The notes under the pieces are model-generated. The model did no database searches. It was not told the DNA's origin and saw only the letters and a program-made list of their open reading frames with translations. Made by a program: the position numbers and the translations under genes. Below, in pieces: positions 5,350 to 6,374 of a DNA stretch of 6,374 nt. This DNA comes from an uncultured Lachnospiraceae bacterium (GTDB lineage: Bacteria > Bacillota > Clostridia > Lachnospirales > Lachnospiraceae), in assembly GCA_900313745.1 (NCBI GenBank), contig OMSM01000053.1:1-6374 (forward strand), written 5' to 3'. The first letter of the stretch is position 1. Each line of letters starts with the position of its first letter.

Positions 5350-6374
5350 ATGCGCGTATACGTACTGACTTTTTCCAGAATTATACTTGCCGCTGCCATG
5401 GCGTGCTATGCGGTTCTCGCATTTGTGCAGCTTAAGCGGGAGAACCCTCGCAGGGTATCGGCTGTCGATGCGGTTCTTGCCGCGCTTCTTTTTGTCGTGC
5501 ACGGAACAGGCTTCATCACGCTCTTCGTGATGACCGGACAGAACAGGTACCTTCTTTTCTACGCGGTCCAGCTCCTGATCTTCATTCTCGCCGTCGTGCT
5601 GGAGCGGACGCTCTATCCGGAAGCAAACCACACACTATACCAGCACATGCTGCTTCTTCTTGCAGTCGGGTCGGTGATCATCTGCAGGCTCTCCTTTTCC
5701 AGGGCGATCCGCCAGACCATGATCGCCGGGGCGGGGGTTCTGCTCTCCCTCGCGCTTCCCGCGCTGTTTACGAGGCTGCGCTACGTAAGGAAGGCGACAT
5801 ATGTCTACGCGTTTACGGGACTTGGCGCCATCACTGCGGTACTTGCGCTCGGGCAGTTCACCCAGGGGGCAAAACTTTCCTGGAGCATCATGGACGTCTC
5901 CCTGCAGCCCTCCGAATTCGTGAAGATCCTGTTCGTGCTCTACCTCGCGTCGGCGTATGCTTCGCTGGATGTCCGCGCGAGGAATAAAGGGCGTTATTAC
6001 CTCGACCTATTTGTCACAGGCAGCATTGCCGCGCTGCATGTGCTGGTGCTGGTGCTCTCCAGGGATCTGGGGAGCGCGCTGATCTTCTTTGTCGTCTATG
6101 TTTTCCTGACCTTCCTTGCCTCGAGGCGCTGGCGCTATCTCGCCTATGGGGCGGTTCTCGGCGCCGCCGCGGCATACGCCGGTTACCGGCTTTTCACCCA
6201 TGTGCAGGTCAGGGTTGCCGCATTCCGCGACCCCTGGAGCAGCATTGATTCCATGGGGTACCAGATCACGCAGTCACTTTTCGCCATCTCCGCCGGAGGA
6301 CCCCTCGGACTTGGGCTGACCCGCGGCACCCCGGGCAGGATCCCCTTCGTGGAATCGGACTTTATCTTCGCCGC
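5350..6374 (+). CDS. FtsW/RodA/SpoVE-family peptidoglycan glycosyltransferase, 3' end outside the window
   Basis: SEDS-family proteins are multi-pass membrane enzymes that polymerise lipid II into glycan strands, usually paired with a class B penicillin-binding protein. The 341 visible residues contain about ten hydrophobic segments (near 5-27, 40-61, 66-86, 98-112, 122-140, 152-168, 190-205, 219-236, 240-257 and 262-278). Family motifs are LQPSEFVKI at 185-193; SRDLGSALIF at 237-246, with D239 at the position of the essential aspartate; R288 and FRDPW at 292-296; and GYQITQSLFAISAGGPLGLG at 303-322, followed by VESDFIFA at 334-341. The last membrane segments are missing. FtsW, RodA and SpoVE cannot be told apart here. 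ATG 5350 has only a weak CGGAT in front; GGGGAGG at 5318-5324 is too distant, and no other in-frame ATG, GTG or TTG lies between. It follows the U32 gene by 71 bases. Confidence 0.92.
   Translation, partial: MRVYVLTFSRIILAAAMACYAVLAFVQLKRENPRRVSAVDAVLAALLFVVHGTGFITLFVMTGQNRYLLFYAVQLLIFILAVVLERTLYPEANHTLYQHMLLLLAVGSVIICRLSFSRAIRQTMIAGAGVLLSLALPALFTRLRYVRKATYVYAFTGLGAITAVLALGQFTQGAKLSWSIMDVSLQPSEFVKILFVLYLASAYASLDVRARNKGRYYLDLFVTGSIAALHVLVLVLSRDLGSALIFFVVYVFLTFLASRRWRYLAYGAVLGAAAAYAGYRLFTHVQVRVAAFRDPWSSIDSMGYQITQSLFAISAGGPLGLGLTRGTPGRIPFVESDFIFA

Noticed and set aside
5077..5631. Minus-strand open frame of 184 codons across the end of the U32 gene and the start of the FtsW/RodA-type gene
   Set aside because: It is antisense to two real genes and the gap between them. 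There is no convincing domain; the product is a low-information basic sequence.
1..6374. Mobile elements, CRISPR arrays, toxin-antitoxin or defence genes, tRNA or rRNA genes
   Set aside because: No transposase or integrase motifs, direct-repeat arrays, cloverleaf-like structures or rRNA-like stretches were recognised, and all coding space is explained by core genes.

Overview
The window is GC-rich, with almost every gene on the + strand and short intergenic gaps. It looks like a housekeeping region of a bacterial chromosome. The gene order is ruvA-ruvB-zapA-long U32 protein-FtsW/RodA-type gene. With a long two-part U32 protein and a Firmicutes-style ZapA with an extended coiled coil, it suggests a Clostridia genome, most likely a GC-rich Lachnospiraceae-like organism. 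That assignment is inferred from gene order and protein style and was not tested by any search. No ruvC lies between the first gene and ruvA.

Layout. (1) 1-516: the 3' part of a gene for a tetratricopeptide-repeat protein with a clean 42-residue period. (2) 555-2183: ruvA and ruvB, the Holliday-junction branch-migration pair, with ruvB starting on the base after the ruvA stop. (3) 2184-2307: a gap with two inverted repeats and then a very good extended -10 promoter. (4) 2308-2715: zapA, a cell-division protein acting on FtsZ, followed at 2737-2764 by a textbook intrinsic terminator. zapA therefore looks like its own short transcription unit. (5) 2765-2878: a leader with a strong stem-loop. 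(6) 2879-5278: a 799-residue U32-family protein with the four-cysteine signature of the RNA-hydroxylating members (RlhA/TrhP type) and a degenerate second U32 half carrying a second cysteine cluster. (7) 5279-5349: a gap with another hairpin. (8) 5350 to the window edge: an FtsW/RodA/SpoVE-family peptidoglycan glycosyltransferase, cut off at its 3' end.

The genes cover DNA recombination and repair (RuvAB), septum assembly (ZapA), septal or lateral wall synthesis (FtsW/RodA) and probable RNA modification (U32). They are neighbours rather than one pathway. I see no mobile element, CRISPR array, tRNA, rRNA, phage gene or defence system. The points most worth checking are the double-U32 architecture, the isolated zapA transcription unit, and the structured leaders and unclear translation starts of the U32 and FtsW-type genes. 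I found no convincing evidence of an undescribed multi-gene system. No gap exceeds 300 bases.
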